64,000 bases of DNA from an uncultured Bacteroidia bacterium (lineage in GTDB: Bacteria > Bacteroidota > Bacteroidia > Bacteroidales > F082), in NCBI GenBank assembly GCA_902769875.1, contig CACXQV010000007.1, forward strand, positions 1-64,000. Reading direction: 5' to 3'. Shown one piece after another: positions 43,319 through 50,722 of this stretch. Numbering within the stretch: position 1 is the stretch's first letter; each line of letters starts with the position of its first letter. Under the pieces are notes generated by a model. The model was not told the origin of the DNA. It saw only the letters and a program-made list of their open reading frames with translations, and ran no database searches. Position numbers and translations under genes: made by a program.

Positions 43319-44638
43319 CTATTTATATTTCAACCACTTGAAAATTTCCTTGTAAGAAAGTTTTTTTCCGTACATCAAAATGCCTGTACGGTAGATTTTG
43401 GCGGCAAGCCATGTCATCAAAACGAAGGTGCCTGCCAGCAGGATGATGGAAAGCGCGATTTGCCAGATGGGCACGCCAAACGGAATCCTGACCATCATCG
43501 AAATGGGGGATGTGAAGGGTATCATCGAGAGCCATACCGAAAGTGCGCCGTCGGGGTTGTTCACGATGTAGAACGAGCTGATGATGGCCACTATCAGGGG
43601 AACGGTGATGGGTAGGGTGAACTGCTGCGAGTCGGTGTTGTTGTCGACCAACGAGCCGATGGCCGCGTATAGCGTGGCGTAGAGCAAGTAGCCTAAGACG
43701 AAGAAAACCAAGAAACTGAATATGATGGTGCCGAAGTCGATGGACTGGGCAATCTGTAGGATGTTTTGCACGCTTTCGTTGCCCATGATGTCGTTAGCGG
43801 TGATTTCCTGGCTCATCACGGTGCCTTGCGAAAGCATTTCGGGATGGCTCAGCCCGATGAAGGCCGAGAAGCCCGCATAGAGCGCTCCCGTCAGCAATAT
43901 CCACATCACGAACTGGGTGAGGGCCACCAGCGAAACGCCGATGATCTTGCCCATCATGAGTTGGAAAGGCTTCACCGAGCTGATGATGACCTCGATGATG
44001 CGGTTGGTCTTTTCTTCGGCCACGCCCTGCATCACCTGTCCGCCAAAGAAGATGATGAACATATAGACCAACATCGACAAGATGATGCCGAGCATGAACT
44101 GCACTTGGGTGAAAGTCTCTTTTTCGTTGCCCTTTTCGTCCATCCGCATCACTTGCAGGTTGACGTTGGTTTTCACGCCGCTGACGATTTCGGGGTCAAC
44201 GCCTTTGGCCAGCAGCTTTTGGTCCTCAATTTCCTTTTGCATTGCGCTGTTGATGTAGGTCTCCATTTCCAAAGGGACTTGCCTGAGGCTGTAAATCACG
44301 CCGTTGGAAGGGATGTTGAGCTGGGTGGGCGGAACGTAAAGCGCCATGTCGAAAACGCCGTTTTTTATCATTTCCTTGACCGAGTCGATGGGCTGGCCGG
44401 GCATGGTGATGAAGGTGTGCTGCCCGTTGCTCTTGAAGGTGTCCTCAAACCAATGGCTTTCGTCGACCACGGCGACCCGTATGTTATGGCTGCTTGAACT
44501 CGAGTTGAGGGCCAACATAATGGGAATGATGTAGATGGCGGCCAAGAGGATGGGGCCAAGGAAAGTCATGATGAGGAAACTGCGCTTGCGCACGCGGGTC
44601 AAGTATTCGCGCTTGATGATGAGTCCGATCTTGTTCAT
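43319..44638 (-). CDS. ABC-2 type exporter permease (NatB-like)
   Basis: A 439-residue membrane protein with an N-terminal helix (about 21-44), a large extracytoplasmic domain, and five or six helices in the C-terminal half (G-I-I-L-S-M-L-V-Y-M-F-I-I-F-F-G-G and beyond), as in ABC2_membrane_3/NatB permeases. The segment V-A-E-E-K-T-N-R-I-I-E-V-I-I-S-S-V-K-P is the family's conserved coupling region. It overlaps the ATPase gene by four bases (44635-44638). NatAB-type exporters move sodium or drugs; the substrate is unknown here. Confidence 0.87.
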   Translation of the reverse strand: MNKIGLIIKREYLTRVRKRSFLIMTFLGPILLAAIYIIPIMLALNSSSSSHNIRVAVVDESHWFEDTFKSNGQHTFITMPGQPIDSVKEMIKNGVFDMALYVPPTQLNIPSNGVIYSLRQVPLEMETYINSAMQKEIEDQKLLAKGVDPEIVSGVKTNVNLQVMRMDEKGNEKETFTQVQFMLGIILSMLVYMFIIFFGGQVMQGVAEEKTNRIIEVIISSVKPFQLMMGKIIGVSLVALTQFVMWILLTGALYAGFSAFIGLSHPEMLSQGTVMSQEITANDIMGNESVQNILQIAQSIDFGTIIFSFLVFFVLGYLLYATLYAAIGSLVDNNTDSQQFTLPITVPLIVAIISSFYIVNNPDGALSVWLSMIPFTSPISMMVRIPFGVPIWQIALSIILLAGTFVLMTWLAAKIYRTGILMYGKKLSYKEIFKWLKYK

Positions 44639-45558
44639 ACGGCTTGGTTTTGTGATTGAACTTCTTGAATGAAAATGTCGTTCATCGAAGGCAGCACCTC
44701 TTTGAACGAAACGAGTTGGCCCATGCTTAGCAAACGACCGATCAATTCGTTGGGCGAGGCACTGAACAAGGTGAGCTTCGTCTCGTCGTCGATGTCGGTA
44801 GGTTCCACCTTTATATTATTATAGGTGTCGGCCAAGGCGAAAATCGGTTGCTTGTCATCGGTGCGTATCACGATTTCGCGTTTGTTGGTGTCGTGTTGCC
44901 TCTTGATGTCGGTCACCTTGCCTTGCAGTATGCTCTTGCCGTGGTTGACGAGGGTGATGCTGTCGCACAGTTCCTCCACCGAAGCCATGTTGTGGGTTGA
45001 CAGTAGGATGGTGGCGCCTTTGTCTCTCAAGTCGAGGATGGACTCTTTCAGCAGGTTGGCGTTGATGGGGTCGAAGCCGCTGAAGGGCTCGTCGAAAATC
45101 AGGATTTCGGGCTCGTGGATGATGGTGGTGATGAACTGCACCTTTTGCTGCATGCCTTTCGAGAGCTCTTCGACTTTCTTGTCCCACCACCCCCCGATTT
45201 CAAATTTCTCAAACCATTCTTTGAGCCGTTTTTGCGCGTCGGCCTTCTTGACGCCTTTGAGTTCGGCCAAATAAATGGCCTGCTCGCCGACTTTCATCTT
45301 CTTGTAAAGCCCGCGTTCTTCGGGCAGGTAGCCGATTCGGGCGATGTGCTTCTGGCAGAGCCTTTCGCCGTTGAAAAGCACTTCGCCGCTGTCGGGCGCG
45401 GTGATTTGGTTGAGGATGCGGATGAGGGTGGTCTTGCCGGCGCCGTTGGGACCCAAAAGACCGTAAATGCAACGCTCAGGGATGTCGATGCAGATACGGT
45501 CTAAGGCTATGTAGTCGCCGTAGTGTTTCGTGACCTCGTTGACGGATATTTTTGTCAT
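44635..45558 (-). CDS. ABC exporter ATPase (NatA-like)
   Basis: A 307-residue ATP-binding subunit. Walker A is G-P-N-G-A-G-K-T, signature L-S-K-G-M-Q-Q-K, Walker B I-L-I-F-D-E-P-F, and H-loop L-L-S-T-H-N-M. The C-terminal extension of about 90 residues after the core is common in NatA-like proteins. The four-base overlap with the permease indicates a two-gene operon. Confidence 0.92.
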   Translation of the reverse strand: MTKISVNEVTKHYGDYIALDRICIDIPERCIYGLLGPNGAGKTTLIRILNQITAPDSGEVLFNGERLCQKHIARIGYLPEERGLYKKMKVGEQAIYLAELKGVKKADAQKRLKEWFEKFEIGGWWDKKVEELSKGMQQKVQFITTIIHEPEILIFDEPFSGFDPINANLLKESILDLRDKGATILLSTHNMASVEELCDSITLVNHGKSILQGKVTDIKRQHDTNKREIVIRTDDKQPIFALADTYNNIKVEPTDIDDETKLTLFSASPNELIGRLLSMGQLVSFKEVLPSMNDIFIQEVQSQNQAV

Positions 45559-45572
45559 GTTTCTATTGACAA

Positions 45573-45648
45573 TGGGACTGCGGGACTGCGGGACTGCGAG
45601 TCGTTGGGTTCAAAGTCCCGAAGTCTCGTGTCCCGAAGTCTCGAAGTC
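45573..45648. repeat. Short-word repeat hairpin between dnaJ and the NatA-like gene
   Basis: GGGACTGC words in tandem (45573-45600) face CCCGAAGTCTCG words (45617-45645), an imperfect inverted repeat like the one at 33531. It starts 15 bases before the start of the NatA-like gene. Confidence 0.6.
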
Positions 45649-46843
45649 AATTAAAATAGTCCTTTATCTTGCTGAAGAAGCTCTTCTCCTCGGCGGTCGG
45701 GTTGGGCTTGAAGTTTTCCGATTGCGCCAGTTGCTGCAAAAGTTCCTCTTCTTTCTTGTTGATTTTCTTAGGCACCCAAACGTTCACGTTGATCAGCATG
45801 TCGCCACTGCCGTAACCGTTGAGGATGGGGAGGCCTTTGCCTCTCAGCCTCAACACTTTGCCGCTCTGCGTGCCGGGGGCAATCTTCACCCTCACTTTGC
45901 CGTCGATGGTGGGTATTTCGGCCTGCGTGCCGAGGATGGCATCAGGAATGGTGATGAACAGGTTGTAAATCAAGTTGTTCTCGTCGCGCTCGAAGTCGGG
46001 ATGAGCCTCTTCCTCGATGAGGACGAGCAGGTCGCCGTTCACGCCGTTGTGCGGGCCGGCATTGCCTTTGCCGCGCATGGTGAGCTGCATGCCTTCGCCC
46101 ACACCAGCGGGGATGTCGATTTCGATGACTTCATCGCCTTTCATCACCCCTTCGCCGCCGCAGTAGGTGCATTTCTTCTTGATGACGGTACCTTGTCCGC
46201 CGCAAGTGGGACACACCGAAGCGGTCTGCATCTGTCCGAAGAACGAGTTGACGGTTTGCACCACCTGGCCGCGACCGTGGCAAGTGGGGCAGGTCTCGGT
46301 GGAGCCGTCCTCCGAGCCGCTGCCGTGGCAATGCGTGCAAGCCACATATTTGCTCACCTTGATTTTTTTCTTCACGCCGTGTGCGATTTCGGGCAAGGTG
46401 AGCTTCACCTTCACGCGGATGTTGGAACCGCGCTGCTTGACTGTGCCGCCACGACCGCCGCCTCCACCAAAGCTACTGAAACTGAAGCCGCCGCGACCTC
46501 CACCGAAGTCGAAGCCGTGACCGAACACGCTGTTGAGGATGTCGTTCAGGTCGAAGTCGGCGAAGCCGCTGAATCCGCCGCCTGCCGAGCCGCCGTCCAT
46601 GCCGGCGAAGCCGAACTGGTCGTAACGCGCCTTCTTGTTAGCGTCGCTCAACACGGAATAGGCCTCCGAGGCTTCCTTGAAGTTCTCCTCGGCGGTCTTT
46701 TTCTCGGCATCGGTGCCGTTCACCCACTTGTCGGGGTGCCATTTGAGCGCGGCCTTGCGGTAGGCGCTCTTTATCTCGTCGGGCGTGGAGTTCTTGTTCA
46801 CCCCAAGCACCTCATAGTAATCTCTTTTTTGTTTGTCTGCCAT
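45647..46843 (-). CDS. dnaJ: Chaperone DnaJ
   Basis: A 398-residue Hsp40 co-chaperone of DnaK. It has the J-domain with H-P-D-K, a Gly/Phe-rich linker, four CxxCxGxG zinc modules ([32 protein letters not shown]), and two C-terminal client-binding domains. grpE lies upstream with a 168-bp gap holding a REP-like repeat; the two probably form one unit. Confidence 0.95.
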   Translation of the reverse strand: MADKQKRDYYEVLGVNKNSTPDEIKSAYRKAALKWHPDKWVNGTDAEKKTAEENFKEASEAYSVLSDANKKARYDQFGFAGMDGGSAGGGFSGFADFDLNDILNSVFGHGFDFGGGRGGFSFSSFGGGGGRGGTVKQRGSNIRVKVKLTLPEIAHGVKKKIKVSKYVACTHCHGSGSEDGSTETCPTCHGRGQVVQTVNSFFGQMQTASVCPTCGGQGTVIKKKCTYCGGEGVMKGDEVIEIDIPAGVGEGMQLTMRGKGNAGPHNGVNGDLLVLIEEEAHPDFERDENNLIYNLFITIPDAILGTQAEIPTIDGKVRVKIAPGTQSGKVLRLRGKGLPILNGYGSGDMLINVNVWVPKKINKKEEELLQQLAQSENFKPNPTAEEKSFFSKIKDYFN

Positions 46844-46905
46844 TGTCTATTGTCCTTTCTTTCTGCTGTTCCATTGACCGAAGAACACCAATCTAACGCT
46901 TTAAG

Positions 46906-46982
46906 CGTCATGGCGGAGGAACATCCGCCATCTACTGCACCTGAAGTTGCTCAGGAGATTGCGGGTCAAGCCCGCAATGACG
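46906..46982. repeat. REP-like palindromic repeat between grpE and dnaJ
   Basis: Same composite as 27111-27198: GTCATGGCGGAGGAACATCC with GCCATCT, then AGGAGATTGCGGGTCAAGCC with CGCAATGACG. Confidence 0.75.
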
Positions 46983-47011
46983 TTTTGGGTTGTTTTTGGT
47001 GCTTCGTAGTG

Positions 47012-47638
47012 TTAATTCCCGACCACCACTCGTGCGAAGCGTATCACCTTGCCGTTCAGCTTGTAGCCTTTTTGGATGACATCCAACACCTTGCCCTTCT
47101 TGTCTTCCTCTGGAGCGGGAATCATCGTCAGGGCTTCGTGCTCGTCGGTGTTGAAATCGACTCCATTGGCCTCGATTTCCTCCAAGCCCTTCTTTTTCAA
47201 GGTGTCTTTCAATTTGTTGAAAATCAAGGTGACGCCTTGCAGGTCGGCCTCGTTGCCGTTTTTTTCCATGTTTTGAAGGGCGCGCTCGAAGTCGTCAAGC
47301 ACGGGCAAGATGTCCTTGATGACGTTTTCCGAAGCCGTGACGGTCAGGTCCAGTTTTTCCTTGGCTGTGCGCTTGCGGTAGTTGTCGAATTCGGCTTGCA
47401 GGCGCAGGTGTTTGTCGTTCAGTTCGGCACACTTCTTTTTCTCTTCTTCCAAAGCTTTCTCCTGGGTATGGCGAATCTTGAACCGCTTTGACTTTTTGTC
47501 CGAAACCTTGTCAGCAGTTTCTTCCTTTTTCTCGTTGGCGGGTTGCTCTTCGGCGGGTTCTTGGTTGTTCTCCAAGTCGTGATTGACGGTGTCTTTCAAG
47601 GCATCGTCCTGATTCTTAACGTTTTCTTGTTCTGTCAT
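47012..47638 (-). CDS. grpE: Nucleotide exchange factor GrpE
   Basis: A 208-residue DnaK nucleotide exchange factor. It has an acidic, low-complexity N-terminus (about 1-60), a long coiled coil (E-E-E-K-K-K-C-A-E-L-N-D-K-H-L-R-L-Q-A-E), and the C-terminal beta domain with G-V-D-F-N-T-D-E-H-E-A and V-L-D-V-I-Q-K-G-Y-K-L-N-G-K-V-I-R. The start M-T-E-Q-E-N at 47638 is chosen over an in-frame upstream codon. Confidence 0.93.
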   Translation of the reverse strand: MTEQENVKNQDDALKDTVNHDLENNQEPAEEQPANEKKEETADKVSDKKSKRFKIRHTQEKALEEEKKKCAELNDKHLRLQAEFDNYRKRTAKEKLDLTVTASENVIKDILPVLDDFERALQNMEKNGNEADLQGVTLIFNKLKDTLKKKGLEEIEANGVDFNTDEHEALTMIPAPEEDKKGKVLDVIQKGYKLNGKVIRFARVVVGN

Positions 47639-47775
47639 AATATGTGTGATTTTACTTTTTTGCGGCAAGCCCTATCAAATCCTTTGCCAAAGTGTGGGCT
47701 TTGACAAAATGGCAGGGTTACAAAAACGGCGTAAAATATGCTGGTAAATAGGTGATTGCCCAACATTGTTCCTTG

Positions 47776-48059
47776 TTATATCGCTTCCACCCGATAAATC
47801 AAATCTTCGGGAATCTGTTCGTTTTCGATGAACATTGTCATGTAGATGGGCAGATAGACGGCCTTGCCTTTCACGGAAATGTTTTCGTTTTGGAGGATGA
47901 AGCCTTGGGCAATGCCGTAATGCTCGTTGGTGAGCAAATGGGTCATGGAAACATGTCGGATGTAACTCCAACCTGTCTTGCACCAGTGATTAAAAGGGCT
48001 TTTTTTGAGGAAGAATCCACCCAGTTCTTTATGAAAAGCTCTATTTTTCTGTAAATCAT
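47776..48059 (-). pseudogene. Deletion remnant of an AAA_14/DUF4143-type ATPase
   Basis: On the minus strand from 48059, M-I-Y-R-K-I-E-L-F-I-K-N-W-V-D and L-L-I-T-G-A-R-Q-V-G encode the start and most of Walker A of a DUF4143-type ATPase. That frame then reads V-T-S-D-M-F-P and stops near 47943. A second frame, ending at the TAA at 47776, reads N-E-H-Y-G-I-A-Q-G-F-I-L-Q-N and G-K-A-V-Y-L-P-I-Y-M-T-M-F, which looks like the C-terminus of the same kind of protein. Intact relatives have over 400 residues, so roughly 1 kb is missing between the two parts. It is the fourth ATPase-type accessory gene in the window and is preceded by tandem repeats (48072-48159). Confidence 0.6.
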
Positions 48060-48071
48060 AGTAATAAGTAT

Positions 48072-48159
48072 AAAATTGTCCGTTTTTCGGCAACAAAATT
48101 ACATAAAAATGTCCGTTTTTCTGCAACAAAATTACATAAAAATGTCCGTTTTTCGGCAA
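48072..48159. repeat. 33-bp tandem repeats, each with a -7-like box toward the ATPase remnant
   Basis: Two full units (48072-48104, 48105-48137) and a partial third (48138-48159) of AAAAATGTCCGTTTTTCGGC plus AACAAAATTACAT. On the minus strand each full unit contains TAATTTTG (48101-48094, 48134-48127), a fit to TAnnTTTG, and the mini-palindrome CCGAAAAACGG (degenerate in unit 2). Confidence 0.7.
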
Positions 48160-48169
48160 TTTTTAAGGC

Positions 48170-49468
48170 TCACATCCTCTCAATCTCCGCCCCAAGTGCG
48201 TTCAAGCGCGTGTCGATATATTGATACCCGCGTTCGATTTGGTCGCTGTTGTCGATGATGCTGGTGCCGTCGGCGGAGAGGGCGGCGATGAGCAGGGCCA
48301 CGCCGGCGCGGATGTCGGGCGAGGCCATGCGGATGCCGCGTAAGGCGTGATGGTGGTCGAGGCCGATGACGTTAGCGCGGTGCGGGTCGCAGAGGATGAT
48401 TTGCGCGCCCATGTCGATGAGCTTGTCCACGAAAAACAGGCGGCTCTCGAACATCTTTTGGTGGATGAGCACGGTGCCTTTGGCTTGGGTGGCCACCACC
48501 AAAACGATGCTGATGAGGTCGGGCGTGAAGCCGGGCCAGGGCGCGTCGGCCACGGTGAGGATGCTGCCGTCCATGAAGGTCTGCACCTCGTAATGCGCTT
48601 GCGCGGGAATGAAAATGTCGTCGCCACGGTATTCCATTTGGATGCCCAAGCGGCGGAAAACGTCGGGGATGATACCAAGTTGTTGTATTCCAGCGTTCTT
48701 TATGGTGATTTCGCTGCCCGTCATGGCGGCCATGCCGATAAAGCTGCCCACCTCAATCATGTCGGCAAGCAAAGTGTGTTCCGTGCCGTGCAATCGGCTT
48801 ACGCCGTTGATGGTCAAGAGGTTGGAACCCACGCCTTTGATGTCGGCACCCATATTGTTGAGCATGGTGCAGAGTTGCACGAGATAAGGCTCGCATGCGG
48901 CGTTGAAGATGGTGGTGGTGCCTTGGGCCATCACGGCGGCCATGACGATGTTGGCCGTGCCGGTCACTGAGGCTTCGTCAAGGAGCATATAGCAGCCTTT
49001 CAGTCCGCCCTGTTGCACCCCGACTTGGTAGGTGTCGAAGTCGAAGATGGCACCGAGTTTCTGCAATCCGATGACGTGTGTGTCCAACCTGCGCCGACCG
49101 ATTTTGTCGCCGCCGGGCTTGGGCATGAATGCCTTGCCGAAGCGGGCCAGCATCGGGCCGGTCATCATCACGCTGCCGCGCAGTTTTGAGGCGGTCTGTT
49201 GGTAGTCCGCTTCGTTGAAGTAGTTGAAGTTGAGCGATTTGGCTTGCAGGGTGATGTCGTGCCGTGTGGGGCGTTCCACGCTCACGCCCATGCCTTCCAA
49301 CAGGGCAATCAGGTTGTTGATGTCGAGGATGTCGGGCAGGTTGTGGATGGTGACTTTCTCGTCGGTGAGCAGGCAGGCGCAGAGGATTTGCATGGCCTCG
49401 TTTTTCGCGCCTTGCGGTGTGATTTCGCCATGAAGCGTGTTGCCGCCTTTGATTTTCAGTGATGCCAT
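48170..49468 (-). CDS. murA: UDP-N-acetylglucosamine 1-carboxyvinyltransferase
   Basis: A 432-residue enzyme for the first committed step of peptidoglycan synthesis. Expected motifs: K-N-E-A near the start, R-G-S-V-M-M-T-G-P-M-L-A-R, and R-A-G-V-A-L-L-I-A-A-L near the end. At the active-site loop it reads P-K-P-G-G-D-K-I-G-R-R-R, with Asp121 where E. coli has Cys115. That replacement is known in other bacteria to keep activity but prevent alkylation by fosfomycin. Confidence 0.95.
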   Translation of the reverse strand: MASLKIKGGNTLHGEITPQGAKNEAMQILCACLLTDEKVTIHNLPDILDINNLIALLEGMGVSVERPTRHDITLQAKSLNFNYFNEADYQQTASKLRGSVMMTGPMLARFGKAFMPKPGGDKIGRRRLDTHVIGLQKLGAIFDFDTYQVGVQQGGLKGCYMLLDEASVTGTANIVMAAVMAQGTTTIFNAACEPYLVQLCTMLNNMGADIKGVGSNLLTINGVSRLHGTEHTLLADMIEVGSFIGMAAMTGSEITIKNAGIQQLGIIPDVFRRLGIQMEYRGDDIFIPAQAHYEVQTFMDGSILTVADAPWPGFTPDLISIVLVVATQAKGTVLIHQKMFESRLFFVDKLIDMGAQIILCDPHRANVIGLDHHHALRGIRMASPDIRAGVALLIAALSADGTSIIDNSDQIERGYQYIDTRLNALGAEIERM

Positions 49469-49486
49469 TTTTTTAATTCGGAATTA

Positions 49487-49560
49487 GGAATGCTGAATGC
49501 TGAATAGGGGGCGAAGCACAGCGTCGTTTTGCGCTATTCCGCATTCCGCATTCTGCATTC
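49487..49560. repeat. Short-word inverted repeat between DUF4290 and murA genes
   Basis: GGAATGCTGAATGCTGAATA (49487-49506) faces CTATTCCGCATTCCGCATTC (49534-49553), built from 7-base words. It is probably a spacer expansion able to fold into a long hairpin. Confidence 0.6.
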
Positions 49561-49564
49561 ATAA

Positions 49565-50266
49565 TTACATCTTCCCCAACTGCTGCATTCTCAGCTTGTA
49601 GGCAGGGTTGTTCGGGTTGTTCATGTTGGCCTTCAGGTTCGGCACTTTCTTTTTCTTCTTCTTGCCTTGCTGTTGTTGCTGCCGTTGCTGCTGCATCCTG
49701 CCCGACGTCTCCGGATTGTTGTCGAGTTTCGACTCGTCTGTGACGACGAGCCGTCCATTGGATATGTTTTTCAGGTCGTCGAAGATGATTTGGTCGTTCA
49801 CCACGCTCTTGTTCCATTCCAGATAGTCGCGTTTCATCAGCGCGGCCAACGAGAGGGCCAAGGCGTCGCGAACCTCGTCGTTTTCTTCTTTCGAGGCGGC
49901 TTCAATCATCTTGCTGAGGTAATGGCCGTAATGTCCGTATCTGATTTCATGGTTCTGATATCCAATGTGCTGGGGCTTGTTGCGTTGCGTTATGGGTTTG
50001 GGCGGAGCAAACGGGCTGTCCACATCGAGTTTGTGTCCCGAAATGATATGGAGGTGGTCCCATAGCTTGTGCTCGTAGTCGCTCGACTCTTTCACCTGCG
50101 GGTTCATCTGCGCCATCAGGCTGATGATGTAGCGTGCGGCCTCGGTGCGCTGCTGCCGGTCTTCGATCTCGGGCAGCTTCTTGATCATTTCCTGAATACA
50201 ACGACCGTATTCGGGAATCACAATCTGCTCTTTCTCAGTATTGTAGGTTAATCCGATTTTGTCCAT
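49565..50266 (-). CDS. DUF4290-domain protein
   Basis: A 233-residue cytoplasmic protein with the DUF4290 core (Y-N-T-E-K-E-Q-I-V-I-P-E-Y-G-R, then Y-E-H-K-L-W-D-H-L) and a low-complexity tail of Q and K runs. In Bacteroidota this gene is commonly next to murA, as here. Function unknown. Promoter -7 box TACCTTTG at 50292-50285 on the minus strand. Confidence 0.85.
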   Translation of the reverse strand: MDKIGLTYNTEKEQIVIPEYGRCIQEMIKKLPEIEDRQQRTEAARYIISLMAQMNPQVKESSDYEHKLWDHLHIISGHKLDVDSPFAPPKPITQRNKPQHIGYQNHEIRYGHYGHYLSKMIEAASKEENDEVRDALALSLAALMKRDYLEWNKSVVNDQIIFDDLKNISNGRLVVTDESKLDNNPETSGRMQQQRQQQQQGKKKKKKVPNLKANMNNPNNPAYKLRMQQLGKM

Positions 50267-50324
50267 CTTGTCTTAAAATTTTTGCAAAGGTACGGAAAAA
50301 TATCCACACCAAGAAGTGTATATC

Positions 50325-50357
50325 AAAAAAAGCTGCACCGCAAGTTGCGGCACAGCT
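50325..50357 (-). terminator. Rho-independent terminator before the DUF4290 gene
   Basis: On the minus strand AGCTGTGCCGCAA pairs with TTGCGGTGCAGCT (one mismatch, tight loop), followed by T7. It ends transcription of the small gene at 50384. Confidence 0.75.
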
Positions 50358-50383
50358 TTCTTAGGTTTTGAGCGTTTAATGGT

Positions 50384-50683
50384 TTAGTTCTCCTTCTTTC
50401 TCTTCGTTATGGCGTAGGCCGCGCCAAAGCCGACGAGCAGCAAGGTGCCACCGCCCAGGGGAGCGGGGGGATCGTTGGGATCTTCCCCTGGATCAAAGTC
50501 GGCGTCGCCGTTGAAGATACCGCCGTGTTCGGGCAAGAAGAATGGGTCCCAGTAGGGCGAATTCCTGTCGTAACCAGAATGCCCGATTTCTCCCCGATTG
50601 AAGAGGCCACCGCCTGCCTGCTGCGCGAAGGCCGTCATGCACAGTCCGAGGACGAGTGCTATTGTCATTATTTGCTTTTTCAT
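50384..50683 (-). CDS. Small secreted protein with PEP-CTERM-like tail
   Basis: A 99-residue protein with a signal peptide (ending M-T-A-F-A), a short Gly/Asp-rich mature region, then P-P-A-P-L-G-G-G followed by a hydrophobic helix (T-L-L-L-V-G-F-G-A-A-Y-A-I) and basic tail T-K-R-K-K. This three-part tail resembles PEP-CTERM/exosortase or LPXTG-like sorting signals. No exosortase is in the window. It is adjacent to a T9SS-type gene upstream on the same strand. Confidence 0.7.
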   Translation of the reverse strand: MKKQIMTIALVLGLCMTAFAQQAGGGLFNRGEIGHSGYDRNSPYWDPFFLPEHGGIFNGDADFDPGEDPNDPPAPLGGGTLLLVGFGAAYAITKRKKEN

Positions 50684-50722
50684 TTTTATCTTGTTGTTTA
50701 GTTGTTGACTGTTCTTATTTAT

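Noticed and set aside
45530-47491. A 653-residue plus-strand frame over dnaJ and grpE
   Set aside because: It is the antisense shadow of two well-defined chaperone genes.
47639-47775. CIRCE/HrcA operator upstream of grpE
   Set aside because: No TTAGCACTC-N9-GAGTGCTAA-like inverted repeat is present in the gap.
48072-48159. CRISPR-like 33-bp repeats
   Set aside because: The repeats are directly adjacent, without spacers, and contain promoter-like boxes.
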